Under the pieces are notes generated by a model. It did no database searches. It saw only the letters and a program-made list of their open reading frames with translations, and was not told the DNA's origin. Positions 24,337 to 33,187 of a DNA stretch of 64,000 bases are shown in pieces. Source of the DNA: DASUBV01 sp036510065 (GTDB taxonomy: Bacteria; Actinomycetota; Actinomycetes; Streptosporangiales; Streptosporangiaceae). Both the position numbers and the translations under genes were made by a program. Each line of letters opens with the position of its first letter. Position 1 is the first letter of the stretch. The DNA lies in NCBI GenBank assembly GCA_036510065.1, contig DATCEO010000103.1, positions 1 to 64,000 of the forward strand, in the 5' to 3' direction.

Positions 24337-25118
24337 CGCGAGCTCGGCGGCTGGCTGGCGGGCCCCGGGCCCGGAGTGTCCTGCGCGAGCAGCTCCGCGA
24401 GGTCCTGGACGACCCGGTCGGCGCCGTGCGCGGCCAGGGCTGCGGCCTGCCCGACCCGGTCCACCCCGACCACGAAACCGAAGTGGCCGGCGCGGCCGGC
24501 CTCCACGCCGGACAGCGCGTCCTCGAAGACGGCCGCGCGGCCGGGCTCCACGCCCAGCTGCGCGGCCGCGTCGAGGTAGGTGTCGGGGGCCGGCTTGCCG
24601 TGCAGGTGGCGCTGGGCGACGGTCACGCCGTCGACCCGGACCTCGAAGAAGTGCTCCAGCCCGGTCACCTTGAGGACCTGTTCGGTGTTGGCGCTGGAGG
24701 AGACCACGGCCCGGTGCAGGCCCGCCCGCCCGGCCGCCTCCAGGTACCTGACCGAACCCTCGAAGACCGCCACGCCGTCGTCGCGGATCCGCGCCAGCAA
24801 CAGCTCGTTCTTCCGGTTCCCCAGCCCGTAGACGGTGTCGGCGGTCGGCGGGTCGCCCGGCTCGCCTTCCGGAAGCGAGATCCCGCGCGAGGCCAGGAAG
24901 TCACGTATCCCGTCCTCACGCGGCTTGCCGTCGACGTAGTTGTCATAGTCGTCGCGGAGGTCAAACGGCGTGAACTGGCCGCCGCTGGCCTGGGCCCGCT
25001 TGCGCAGGAACTCGTCGAACGACTGCTTCCAGGCCGCGGCGTGCACCGCCGCGGTCTGCGTGAGCACGCCGTCCATGTCAAACAGGCACGCCTGAATATC
25101 ATCGGGGAGACCAAGCAC
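24333..25118 (-). CDS. Beta-phosphoglucomutase-like HAD hydrolase
   Basis: 261 aa of the HAD superfamily. Motif I CLFDMDGVLTQTAAVHAAAW contains the nucleophile Asp and the acid/base Asp; motif II is AVVSSSANTEQVL; motif III HGKPAPDTYLDAA; motif IV AAVFEDALSGVEAGRAGHFG. The cap domain includes FTPFDLRDDYDNYVDGKPRE, a pattern found in GH65-associated mutases. It converts beta-glucose 1-phosphate to glucose 6-phosphate. Gene order bPGM then GH65 with a 4-bp overlap makes a disaccharide-phosphorolysis operon. Confidence 0.9.
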   Translation of the reverse strand: MLGLPDDIQACLFDMDGVLTQTAAVHAAAWKQSFDEFLRKRAQASGGQFTPFDLRDDYDNYVDGKPREDGIRDFLASRGISLPEGEPGDPPTADTVYGLGNRKNELLLARIRDDGVAVFEGSVRYLEAAGRAGLHRAVVSSSANTEQVLKVTGLEHFFEVRVDGVTVAQRHLHGKPAPDTYLDAAAQLGVEPGRAAVFEDALSGVEAGRAGHFGFVVGVDRVGQAAALAAHGADRVVQDLAELLAQDTPGPGPASQPPSSR

Positions 25119-25154
25119 GCACCCTTTCTACCATCCGGCCTGAATGGCCGGCGG

Positions 25155-25814
25155 TCAGCGGGCGATGATCAGCGAGTCCAGCACGCTGTCCGCGCTGGCC
25201 TGCAGGCGGCTGGCCACCTCGCCGCTCTGATCGGTCACCTGCCGCAGCAGCGCCTGCTGGAACAGGCCGTCGAAGATCCCGTAGGCGATGCTCGGGGTCA
25301 CGACCAGCGGGGCCCGGGCCAGCTCGGCGAACCGGCTGACCACCCGCCAGATCATCTGCTCCAGGCTCTGGTCGATCTCCAGCACGTCGCTGCGGAACGA
25401 GGCATCGAACAGGCTCTGGTTACGCAGGTCGTACCAGAGCCGGTGCATGGGGGCGTCCTCGCGCAGCGTCGCGGCTAGCGCCGCCGCGAAGCCGCGGCGA
25501 AGCTCATCAGCGGACGTAGCCGTGGCCACGACGTGGTCGTAGCGGGTGACGCACTCGGCCTTGCACTGCCGCACGCAGTAGGTGATGAGGTCGATCTTGT
25601 CGCTGAAGTAATAGTGCAGGACGCCGTGCGAGAACTCGGAATTCTGGGCGATGTCCCGCAGGCTGGTGCGCGCGTAGCCCAGCTCGGAGAGGGTCTGCAG
25701 CGCGGCGCTGGCCAGCTGGTCCCGGCGCTCGGCGAACTTGTCGACCTGCCGCCGGGCGATCTTCTCCCGGCTGCGCGCTGCCATCTCCACCACGGGTGCC
25801 TCAACCTCGGTCAC
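25155..25814 (-). CDS. TetR family transcriptional regulator
   Basis: 219 aa if started at GTG 25814; ATG 25784 is an alternative. The TetR HTH is clear: FAERRDQLASAALQTLSELG, YARTSLRDIAQNSEFSHGVL then HYYFSDKIDLITY. The ligand domain contains DAPMHRLWYDLRNQSLFDAS and ends in a helix with VASRLQASADSVLDSLI. It is divergent from the SDR-led catabolic cassette, and the 200-bp interval has two related palindromes containing CTTGACA, so it is the probable repressor of that cassette. The region upstream of the chosen start has no clear ribosome site. Confidence 0.85.
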   Translation of the reverse strand: MTEVEAPVVEMAARSREKIARRQVDKFAERRDQLASAALQTLSELGYARTSLRDIAQNSEFSHGVLHYYFSDKIDLITYCVRQCKAECVTRYDHVVATATSADELRRGFAAALAATLREDAPMHRLWYDLRNQSLFDASFRSDVLEIDQSLEQMIWRVVSRFAELARAPLVVTPSIAYGIFDGLFQQALLRQVTDQSGEVASRLQASADSVLDSLIIAR

Positions 25815-25865
25815 AGCTGAGTTTAACCCGGCATCCGGCCGGGCCCCGGTGCCCCGGGCCTCGAT

Positions 25866-25925
25866 CTTGACATTTGGCCAAGATTTTCTGGACGAGTGTC
25901 CGACAATTTCTTGACACATGTCAAG
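25866..25925. promoter_or_regulatory. Two CTTGACA-type palindromes in the TetR/SDR divergent region
   Basis: CTTGACACATGTCAAG (25910-25925) has perfect 7-bp arms around CA. A related, less perfect site begins CTTGACATTTGGCCAAG at 25866. Both embed TTGACA elements usable as plus-strand -35 boxes, so occupancy would block transcription of the SDR operon. Assignment to the adjacent TetR protein is inferred from position. Confidence 0.55.
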
Positions 25926-26014
25926 ATCAGTATCAGGCTGTGAGGCACCCCACATGCGTGGCACGGCCGGCGGCCGGGCCCTGTTCACCGGCGAGCGGCA
26001 GAGGGAGCAGCAAG

Positions 26015-26818
26015 ATGAGCGTGTACGACCTGGCGGGACGCACGGCGCTGGTGACGGGCGGGGCGCGCGGCCTGGGCGCCGGGATGGCGGAGGCGCTGGC
26101 CCGCGCGGGAGCCGCCGTCGCCATCGGGGACATCCGGGAAGACCTGGGCAAGGAGACCGCCGAGCAGCTGCGCCAGTCCGGCGCGAGCGCCCAGTTCGTC
26201 CCGCTGGACGTGACCGAGGACCCGAGCTGGGAAGAGGCTGTCGCGCAGACCGTCCGCGACCTCGGCGGCCTGGACATCCTCATCAACAACGCCGGGGTGG
26301 AGATCTCCGGCCTGCTCATCGACATCGACGCCGCCGACATGCGGCGCATGTCGGCGGTCAACGTGCTCGGCACCGCCCTGGGCATCAAGCACGCCTTCCG
26401 CTCGATGCGCCCCGGCGGCCTGGCCGGAAACGGCGGCGCGGTGGTCAACGTCGCCTCGGTGGCGGCCACGATCGCCTTCCCCGGCATCGCGGGCTACTCC
26501 GCGACCAAGTCGGGAGTGGACCGGCTCACCAGGGTCGCCGCCATGGAGTCGGGCAGGCTCGGCTACGGCGTGCGGGTGAACTGCGTGTACCCGGGCCTGG
26601 TGGCGACGGAGATGGGCCTGCAGCTCGCGGCGGACACGGTCCGGCTCGGCCTGTTCCCCAGCATCGAGGAGGCCGTCGGCGCGGTCGTCGGGCTCACCCC
26701 GCTCGGCCGCCTCGGCGAGGTGCCGGACATGGCCGACGCGGTCGTGTTCCTGGCCTCCGACGGGGCCCGGTTCATCACCGGGGCCGGGCTGGCGGTCGAC
26801 GGCGGCATGGGCATGTGA
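26015..26818 (+). CDS. Short-chain dehydrogenase/reductase
   Basis: 267 aa from ATG 26015, with GAGGGAG upstream. Classical SDR motifs: ALVTGGARGLGAGMAEALAR (TGxxxGxG cofactor loop), DVTED, DILINNAGVEISG (NNAG), active-site Ser148 in VNVASVAA, and Tyr161/Lys165 in YSATKSG. It ends with the family's GAGLAVDGGMGM. The acidic residue after the second strand (IGDIRED) favours NAD(H). First gene of the TetR-associated cassette with a saccharopine-dehydrogenase-like protein and an acyl-CoA ligase; the substrate is likely a hydroxy-acid or cyclic alcohol, but unknown. Confidence 0.9.
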   Translation: MSVYDLAGRTALVTGGARGLGAGMAEALARAGAAVAIGDIREDLGKETAEQLRQSGASAQFVPLDVTEDPSWEEAVAQTVRDLGGLDILINNAGVEISGLLIDIDAADMRRMSAVNVLGTALGIKHAFRSMRPGGLAGNGGAVVNVASVAATIAFPGIAGYSATKSGVDRLTRVAAMESGRLGYGVRVNCVYPGLVATEMGLQLAADTVRLGLFPSIEEAVGAVVGLTPLGRLGEVPDMADAVVFLASDGARFITGAGLAVDGGMGM

Positions 26819-26855
26819 CCGGCATCTTCCTGGCCTCAACCGAAAGGCGGATCCC

Positions 26856-27980
26856 ATGAGCACAGCGCCCGTCGTCGTCTACGGCGCTTCCGGTTACACC
26901 GGGCAGCTGATCTGCGAGTACCTGCGCGAGTTCAATATCCCGTTCATCGCGGCCGGCCGGGACAAGGCCCGCATATCCGAGGCACTGGACCGGGTGCCCG
27001 GCATCGACACCGTGCCGCACGAGGTCATCGAGGTCGAGCACGCGGTCGGACCGCTGACCGAGTTGCTGACCGGCGCGAAGGTGGTCCTCAACACGGTCGG
27101 GCCGTTCGCCCGGCACGGCGGCGAGGTCGTCGAGGCCAGCCTGGCGGCCGGCTGCCACTACCTGGACACCACCGGCGAGCAGGACTGGCTGATCACCTGC
27201 GACGAGACCTACGGCGAGCAGATGGCCGCGCGCGGGCTGCTGCTGGCGCCGGGCGTCGCGCAGATGTACACCACCGGCGAGATCGCGGCCAACATCTGCC
27301 TGGAGCGGCCCGGCCTGGACACCCTGGACATCGAGGTGTTCTGGAAGGGCCTGCCCACCATTGCCTCGACCCGGACGATCCTGGTCAACGCGGCGCTGGC
27401 CAAGGCCTACTACCTCGAGCAGAACCAGTACCTGGAGTGGCCGGCCGACGGCGGCCTCTACACCGTGGTGGTGCCCGGCCAGCACGAGACCGGCCTGGCC
27501 CTGCCGTGGGGTGGCACCTCGCATCCGGTCTGGTTCCGCCGCGACCCGCGGGTGGCGAACGTCAAGGCCCTTGGCGGCGTCTTCAACCGCGCCCTCATGC
27601 AGGGCGTGCCGCAGATCGTGGCCGGCGCGCTGGAGCAGATCAAGGACCTGTCCGACGACGAGAAGTACGCGGCGCTGTCGGAGCAGGCCGCCGCGGTCAT
27701 GAACCAGATGCCGCCCCGGGAGAACCCGCGCATCAACACCTCGCTCGACTCGGTCTACGCCTCGGGCCCGCTCGGTCGCGCGCACTGCGTGCTGCACGGC
27801 AACTGCAACTACAAGCAGACCGGGGTGCTGCAGGCCTACGCCGCGTACGCGCTCCTGCAGCAGCCGCCCCGGCGCACCGGCTTCGCCTCCGGCTGCCAGG
27901 CGTTCGGGCACCGCGAGCTGCTCGGCGTGCTGCGCAGCTTCGGCCTGGTCATGGAGCCAGTCCTGACGGTGCAGTCCTGA
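26856..27980 (+). CDS. Saccharopine dehydrogenase-like NAD(P)-binding oxidoreductase (DUF5938 type)
   Basis: 374 aa. N-terminal Rossmann fold: VVVYGASGYTGQLICEYLRE, then FIAAGRDKARI and VVLNTVGPFARHGGEVVEA, a GCHYLDTTGEQDWL block that is characteristic of saccharopine-dehydrogenase-like proteins. The C-terminal half (STRTILVNAALAKAYYLEQN, RDPRVANVKALGG, NCNYKQTGVLQAYAAYALLQ) fits trans-acting enoyl reductase-like/DUF5938 relatives rather than lysine biosynthesis enzymes. The reaction is unknown. It is sandwiched between the SDR and the ligase, 10 bp before the latter. Confidence 0.78.
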   Translation: MSTAPVVVYGASGYTGQLICEYLREFNIPFIAAGRDKARISEALDRVPGIDTVPHEVIEVEHAVGPLTELLTGAKVVLNTVGPFARHGGEVVEASLAAGCHYLDTTGEQDWLITCDETYGEQMAARGLLLAPGVAQMYTTGEIAANICLERPGLDTLDIEVFWKGLPTIASTRTILVNAALAKAYYLEQNQYLEWPADGGLYTVVVPGQHETGLALPWGGTSHPVWFRRDPRVANVKALGGVFNRALMQGVPQIVAGALEQIKDLSDDEKYAALSEQAAAVMNQMPPRENPRINTSLDSVYASGPLGRAHCVLHGNCNYKQTGVLQAYAAYALLQQPPRRTGFASGCQAFGHRELLGVLRSFGLVMEPVLTVQS

Positions 27981-27990
27981 GCGGCGCGCC

Positions 27991-29553
27991 ATGCGCCTGA
28001 CCGACTACCTGGACAAGGGAGCGTCCCTGGATGCCGGGGCGCCGTGCCTGACCATGGCCGGGCGCAGCCACAGCTACGGCGAGGTCCAGCGGGCCTCGTG
28101 GCGGATCGCCCGGGCGCTCGACCGGTCCGGGGTGCGGCCCGGCGACAAGGTGGCCATCCTGTCGGCCAACGACCCGGTGGCCTTCTCCTGCGTGTTCGGC
28201 ATCGCCCGGGCAGGCGCGGTCTGGTGCCCGGTCAACCCGCGCAGCGAGGCGGCCGAGAACCGCGACCTGCTGGACCTGGTCGACTGCACCTGCCTGATCT
28301 TCCAGGAGGCCTTCGCCGGCCTGGTGACGCGGATCGCCCCGGAGCTGCCCCGGCTGGCCACCCTGGTCTGCCTGGACGGGGACAGCCCCGGAGCGGCGAG
28401 CTTCGACAGCTGGCTGGGCGGAGTCAGCGCGGCGCCGTGGCGCGCCGGGCCGGCCGATGACATCGCCATGATCGCGGGCACCGGCGGCACCACCGGCCAG
28501 CCCAAGGGGGTGATGCTGACCGGCGGCAACCTCGAGGCCATGGCGGCGCTGACGCTGATGAGCTATCCGTTCGAGGGCCGCCCGGTGTATCTCGCGCTGG
28601 CCCCGCTCACGCACGCCGCAGGCGTGCTGTGCCTGCCAGTCATGACGCTCGGCGGCGAGATCGTGATCATGCCCGCGCCCGACCTCGGCGAGTTCCTGGC
28701 CCTGATCGCCGCGCACCGGGTGACGCACACGTTCCTGCCCCCGACGCTGATCTACATGCTGCTGGACCACCCGGCCCTGGACCGCGCCGACCTGAGCTCG
28801 CTGCAGTGCCTGTGGTACGGCGCGGCGCCCATGTCGGCGGCCCGGCTCGAGGCGGCACTGACCAGGATCGGCCCGGTCATGGGCCAGCTGTTCGGTCAGA
28901 CCGAGGCCCCGATGATGATCTCGACGATGGCCCCGCGGGACCACTTCCACGCCGACGGCACCATGGCCCGGGAGCGGTTCTCCTCGGCGGGACGGCCGAC
29001 GCCGCTGGTGACAGTGGCGATCATGGACTCCGCGGGCGCCCTGCTGCCACCCGGCGAGCGCGGCGAGATCGTGGTGCGCGGCTCGCTGGTGATGGCCGGG
29101 TACTACCAGGACCCGCTGGCGACCGCGGTGGCCGGACTGCACGGCTGGCACCACACGGGCGACATCGGCTACCTCGACGCCGGCCACTACCTGTTCATCG
29201 TCGACCGCGCCAAGGACATGATCATCACCGGCGGTTTCAACGTCTACTCCGCCGAGGTGGAGCAGACGCTGCTGGCCCACCCCGCGGTGCAGGACTGCGC
29301 GGTCGTCGGCCTGCCCGACGACAAGTGGGGCGAGCGGGTGACCGCGGTCGTGCAGTGCCATCCCGGCCACGCGGCGGCCGCGGCCGACCTGCGGGCCTTC
29401 GCCCGGGAGCGGCTGGGCAGCGTGAAGACGCCCAAGCAGGTCGAGATCTGGCCGGACCTGCCGCGGTCGCGCGTCGGCAAGGTGCTCAAGAAGGAGATCC
29501 GGTCCCGGCTGCTGGCGCCGCCGGTCCCGGATCGCGCCGAGCCGCCTCGTTAG
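27991..29553 (+). CDS. AMP-dependent acyl-CoA synthetase/ligase
   Basis: 520 aa, ANL superfamily. Motifs: MIAGTGGTTGQPKGVMLTGG (A3, P-loop), PLTHAAGV (A4), LWYGAAPMSAARLE, GQLFGQTEAPMM (A5), HTGDIGYLDAGHYLFIVDRA (A7/A8 hinge), IITGGFNVYSAEVEQ, and the catalytic Lys in SRVGKVLKKEIR (A10). It activates a carboxylic acid as its CoA thioester with ATP. Substrates of close family members include medium/long-chain and aromatic acids; the short N-terminus and the neighbours (SDR, saccharopine-DH-like) suggest a cyclic or aliphatic degradation intermediate. Confidence 0.9.
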   Translation: MRLTDYLDKGASLDAGAPCLTMAGRSHSYGEVQRASWRIARALDRSGVRPGDKVAILSANDPVAFSCVFGIARAGAVWCPVNPRSEAAENRDLLDLVDCTCLIFQEAFAGLVTRIAPELPRLATLVCLDGDSPGAASFDSWLGGVSAAPWRAGPADDIAMIAGTGGTTGQPKGVMLTGGNLEAMAALTLMSYPFEGRPVYLALAPLTHAAGVLCLPVMTLGGEIVIMPAPDLGEFLALIAAHRVTHTFLPPTLIYMLLDHPALDRADLSSLQCLWYGAAPMSAARLEAALTRIGPVMGQLFGQTEAPMMISTMAPRDHFHADGTMARERFSSAGRPTPLVTVAIMDSAGALLPPGERGEIVVRGSLVMAGYYQDPLATAVAGLHGWHHTGDIGYLDAGHYLFIVDRAKDMIITGGFNVYSAEVEQTLLAHPAVQDCAVVGLPDDKWGERVTAVVQCHPGHAAAAADLRAFARERLGSVKTPKQVEIWPDLPRSRVGKVLKKEIRSRLLAPPVPDRAEPPR

Positions 29554-29590
29554 GCGGCCGCCGGTCGCGCTGTGGCATGCTGGCCGCCCT

Positions 29591-30841
29591 ATGGACGAAG
29601 TCATCGACGTCAGCGCCGCGCCGGCCGTCACGGTCGTCGGCATCGGCGAGGACGGCTGGGACGGACTGGGCGGCGACGCCCGGGCGGCCCTGCGCCGGGC
29701 CCCGGTCATCGTGGGCAGCGTCCGGCAGCTCGCCCTGCTCCCCGACCTGGGCGTGCCGTGCCAGCCGCTGCCGTCGCCGCTGCTGGCGCGCCTCGACGAC
29801 CTGATCCGCGACCACCCGGGGCTGTGCCTGCTGGCCAGCGGCGACCCGATGCTGCACGGGATCGGCGCCACCCTGGCCCGGCGGCTGCGCCGCGGCCGGC
29901 TGACGGTGTATCCCGCGGCGTCCAGCGTGGCCCTGGCGTGCGCCCGGCTGGGCTGGCCGGAGCACGAGGCGGAGGTGGTCAGCCTGGTGACGCAGCCGCC
30001 GGAGGCAGCTCTGGCCGCGATGCGGCCCGGCGCGCGGGTCCTGCTGCTGTGCCGCGATGGCGGGACGCCCGCCGCGGTGGCGCGGCTGCTGGCCGGCCGC
30101 GGCTGGGCTGACAGCGAGCTCACGGTGCTGGAGCGGCTGGGCGGCCCGGCGGAGCGGGTACACGGCCCGGCCCGGGCGGGCGACCTGGCCGCGGACGGGC
30201 ACGGCTTCGCTGACCTGTGCGTGCTGGCGGTCACGCCGCGGGCCAGCTCCCCGGCGGCGGCCGCCGGCCGGCTGCCGGGACTGCCGGATGCCGCGTTCGA
30301 GACCGACGGGCAGATCACCCGGCGGGAACTGCGGGTGCTCGCGCTGAGCGCGCTGCGCCCGGCGCCGGGCGAGCTGCTCTGGGACGTCGGGGCCGGCAGC
30401 GGCAGCATCGGCATCGAGTGGCTGCGGGCCGAGCCCCTGGCCCGCGCCATCGCCATCGAGGCCCGGGCTGATCGCGGCGAGCGGATCCGCCGCAACGCCG
30501 CCGCGCTGGGCGTGCCCGGCCTGAGCGTGGCCTGCGGCCAGGCCCCGGCGGCGCTGGCCGGCCTCCCGGCACCCGACGTGATCTTCATCGGCGGCGGCCT
30601 GACCGCCGCCGGGCTCCTGGAGACGTGCTGGGACCGGCTGCCCCCCGGCGGGCGGCTGGTCGCCCATGCGGTCACGGTCGAGTCCGAGGCCGTCCTGCAC
30701 CGGTGGCAGCGGGCCGAGGGCGGCCAGCTCCTCCGCTCGGCCCACAGCTACCTGGAGCCGCTCGGCGGCTTCAGCACCTGGCGGCCCGCCCTGCCGGTCA
30801 TCCAGTGGCAGGTGACCAAGGGCGGGGAGCCCGCGTCATGA
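29591..30841 (+). CDS. cobL: Precorrin-6B C5,15-methyltransferase (decarboxylating), CbiE/CbiT fusion
   Basis: 416 aa bifunctional enzyme. Residues 1-~205 are the CbiE tetrapyrrole methylase: VTVVGIGEDGWDGLGGDARA, GLCLLASGDPMLHGIGATLA and a YPAASSVALACARLGWPEHE segment. Residues ~220-410 are the CbiT class I methyltransferase: ITRRELRVLALSALRPAPGE, LLWDVGAGSGSIGIEWLRAE (SAM motif I) and PDVIFIGGGLT. It methylates C5 and C15 and decarboxylates the acetate side chain to give precorrin-8x. It leads a four-gene run, overlapping cobM by 4 bp (ATGA). Confidence 0.94.
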   Translation: MDEVIDVSAAPAVTVVGIGEDGWDGLGGDARAALRRAPVIVGSVRQLALLPDLGVPCQPLPSPLLARLDDLIRDHPGLCLLASGDPMLHGIGATLARRLRRGRLTVYPAASSVALACARLGWPEHEAEVVSLVTQPPEAALAAMRPGARVLLLCRDGGTPAAVARLLAGRGWADSELTVLERLGGPAERVHGPARAGDLAADGHGFADLCVLAVTPRASSPAAAAGRLPGLPDAAFETDGQITRRELRVLALSALRPAPGELLWDVGAGSGSIGIEWLRAEPLARAIAIEARADRGERIRRNAAALGVPGLSVACGQAPAALAGLPAPDVIFIGGGLTAAGLLETCWDRLPPGGRLVAHAVTVESEAVLHRWQRAEGGQLLRSAHSYLEPLGGFSTWRPALPVIQWQVTKGGEPAS

Positions 30842-31608
30842 CCGTCTACTTCGTGGGCGCCGGGCCGGGCGCAGCGGATCTGCTGACCGTGCGGGCGCAG
30901 CGGCTGATCGCGGCGGCGCCGCTGGTCCTGTACGCCGGCAGCCTCGTGCCGCCCGAGGTGCTGGCCGGCGCCCGCCCGGACGCCCGGCTGGTCGACACCG
31001 CCGAGCTGGACCTGGCGGCCATCACCGCGGAGCTCGTCGCGGCCGACCAGGCGGGCCAGGACGTGGTCCGGCTGCACAGTGGCGATCCGTCGATCTTCAG
31101 CGCGGTCGCCGAGCAGGCCCGGCGGCTGGATGCCGCCGGAGTGGCCTGGCAGGTCGTGCCCGGCGTGCCGGCCTTCGCCGCGGCCGCCGCCGCGCTCCGC
31201 CAGGAACTCACGCTGCCCGGCGTGGGCCAGACCGTCGTGCTGACGCGCACCGCGGCTCGTGCCACCCCGATGCCCGCCGGCGAGGACCTGGCGTCGCTCG
31301 GAGCCACGGGCTGCACCCTGATCCTGCACCTCGCCGTGCAGAACATCGACCAGGTCACCAGCGAGCTGCTGCCGCACTACGGCGCGGGCTGCCCGGCGGC
31401 CGTGGTGGCCCGGGCCAGCTGGCCGGACGAGGTAGTGCTGCGCTGCGCCCTGGGCGACCTGGCGGAGCAGGTCCGCGCGCACGGCATCCGCCGGACGGCG
31501 ATCATCGTGGTCGGCCGGGTGCTGGCGGCCGGCTCGTTCGCCGACAGCCATTTGTACTCTGCCGACCGGGACCGGGACTATGACCGGGCGAAAGGCGCAT
31601 CGTCATGA
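30838..31608 (+). CDS. cobM: Precorrin-4 C11-methyltransferase
   Basis: 256 aa tetrapyrrole methylase. Signatures: VYFVGAGPGAADLLTVRAQR, LVLYAGSLVPPEVLA, DVVRLHSGDPSIFSAVAEQA and a VPGVPAFAAAAAALRQELTLP loop. The YAGSLVP and SGDPSI(F/Y) patterns separate CobM from the other SAM-dependent ring methylases. It methylates precorrin-4 at C11 to precorrin-5. Translation is coupled to cobL (ATGA) and cobF (ATGA). Confidence 0.94.
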   Translation: MTVYFVGAGPGAADLLTVRAQRLIAAAPLVLYAGSLVPPEVLAGARPDARLVDTAELDLAAITAELVAADQAGQDVVRLHSGDPSIFSAVAEQARRLDAAGVAWQVVPGVPAFAAAAAALRQELTLPGVGQTVVLTRTAARATPMPAGEDLASLGATGCTLILHLAVQNIDQVTSELLPHYGAGCPAAVVARASWPDEVVLRCALGDLAEQVRAHGIRRTAIIVVGRVLAAGSFADSHLYSADRDRDYDRAKGASS

Positions 31609-32366
31609 GGGCAATCTCCGTGGTCGGCATCGGGTCGGGTGATCCCGAGCAGGTGACGGTGCAGGCGATCAACACGCTCAACGCCGTCGACGTCATCTTC
31701 ATGATGGACAAGGGCGAGCAGAAACGTGAGCTCACTGACCTGCGCCGCGACATCTGCGACCGTTACATCACCAGGTCCTCCTACCGGGTGGTGACGGCGG
31801 CCGACCCGCCGCGTGATCGCGCGGCCGCCGCTTACCGGTCCGCCGTCGACGACTGGCGCAGCAAGCGGGCCGAGATCTACGAGCGGCTGATCACCGACGA
31901 GCTGGGCGAGCAGGACCACGGCGCGTTCCTGGCCTGGGGGGACCCGGCCTTCTACGACAGCACCGTGCACGTGCTGGACGAGGTGGCGGCCCGCGGCACG
32001 GTCGCCTTCGAGCTGCGGGTGATCCCCGGCATCAGCAGCATCCAGGCGCTGGCGGCGCGGCACCGGGTCAGCCTGACCCGGACCGGGCGGCCCCTGCACA
32101 TCACGACCGGGCGGCTGCTGGCCGGCGGCTTCCCGGAGAACGCCGACGATGTCGTGGTCATGCTGGACGCCGGGTGCGCGTTCACGGAGATCGACGCTGA
32201 CGGCCTGGAGATCTACTGGGGCGCCTACGTCGGCAGCAAGGACGAGATCCTCATGTCCGGCCGGGCCGACAAGGCGGGGCCGCAGATCGTGGCCGCCCGG
32301 GAGGCCGCCCGCGCTCGGCACGGCTGGATCATGGACAGCTACCTGCTCCGGCGCCGGGCGGACTGA
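31605..32366 (+). CDS. cobF: Precorrin-6A synthase (deacetylating)
   Basis: 253 aa. Distinctive CobF features are an N-terminal VVGIGSGDPEQVTVQAINTL, VIFMMDKGEQKRELTDLRRD, FLAWGDPAFYDSTVHVLDEV, IPGISSIQALAARHRVSLTR and an end with HGWIMDSYLLRRR. CobF methylates C1 and removes the two-carbon fragment in the oxygen-dependent route, so its presence identifies this as the aerobic pathway. It overlaps cobM by 4 bp and shares one base with cobK. Confidence 0.94.
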   Translation: MRAISVVGIGSGDPEQVTVQAINTLNAVDVIFMMDKGEQKRELTDLRRDICDRYITRSSYRVVTAADPPRDRAAAAYRSAVDDWRSKRAEIYERLITDELGEQDHGAFLAWGDPAFYDSTVHVLDEVAARGTVAFELRVIPGISSIQALAARHRVSLTRTGRPLHITTGRLLAGGFPENADDVVVMLDAGCAFTEIDADGLEIYWGAYVGSKDEILMSGRADKAGPQIVAAREAARARHGWIMDSYLLRRRAD

Positions 32367-33187
32367 TGACGCCCGGGCCGTCCGCCAAGGCTCCCGTGGC
32401 CCGGGGTTCCGTGCTGATCCTCGGCGGGACCAGTGAGGCGCGCGAGCTCGCGGCGCGCCTGGCGAGCGCCGGCCAGGTGCCGTTCGTCTCCTCGCTGGCC
32501 GGTCGGGTCGCCAATCCCGCGCTGCCGGCCGGCGAGGTGCGCGTGGGCGGCTTCGGTGGCGTGGCCGGGCTGACCGACTGGCTGCGGGACTGCGGCGCCG
32601 CCGCGGTGGTAGATGCGACCCACCCCTTCGCGCGCACCATCAGCGCCAACGCCGTGGCCGCGTGCGCCGCGACCGGGACTCCCCTGCTGAGCCTGGTCCG
32701 CGAGCCGTGGGCCGCCGGGCCGGGCGACCGCTGGCACGAGGTCGGCACGCTGCAGGCCGCCGCGCAGGTGCTGCCGTCGCTGGGACGGCGCGCGTTCGTC
32801 ACGACGGGGCGGCAGGGACTGCACGCGTTCGCGGCCATCCCGGATCTGTGGTTCCTCATCCGCTGCGTCGATCCGCCGGCGGCCCCGCTTCCGCCCGCCC
32901 GGCAGGTAATTCTGGCCCGCGGACCATATAACGCCGATGCCGAGCAGCAGCTCATGCGCGAGCACCGAATCGATGTGCTGGTCACCAAGAACAGCGGCGG
33001 GGCGCTGACCGCCGGCAAGCTCACGGCGGCCAGGGAACTGTGCCTGCCCGTGGTCATGGTCGGCCGCCCGCCGCTGGCCGGTGTCCCGCGCTGCTCGTCC
33101 GCCGCCGCGGCCGCGCGCTGGGTCGAGCAGCTCCTGGCGGCCAGCCAGCCTGCCGGGCCCGGTTCAGCTGGTCATCGCGGCCGCTAG
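32366..33187 (+). CDS. cobK: Precorrin-6A reductase
   Basis: 273 aa. N-terminal VLILGGTSEARELAARLASA is the family hallmark; VVDATHPFARTISANAVAAC, LSLVREPWAAGPGDRWHEV, RRAFVTTGRQGLHAFAAIPD and IDVLVTKNSGGALTAGKLTA follow. It reduces precorrin-6A to 6B with NADPH. Its first ATG shares a base with the cobF stop. The last 24 bp overlap the 3' end of a convergent thioesterase gene. A variable Pro-rich leader precedes the core by ~13 residues. Confidence 0.93.
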   Translation: MTPGPSAKAPVARGSVLILGGTSEARELAARLASAGQVPFVSSLAGRVANPALPAGEVRVGGFGGVAGLTDWLRDCGAAAVVDATHPFARTISANAVAACAATGTPLLSLVREPWAAGPGDRWHEVGTLQAAAQVLPSLGRRAFVTTGRQGLHAFAAIPDLWFLIRCVDPPAAPLPPARQVILARGPYNADAEQQLMREHRIDVLVTKNSGGALTAGKLTAARELCLPVVMVGRPPLAGVPRCSSAAAAARWVEQLLAASQPAGPGSAGHRGR

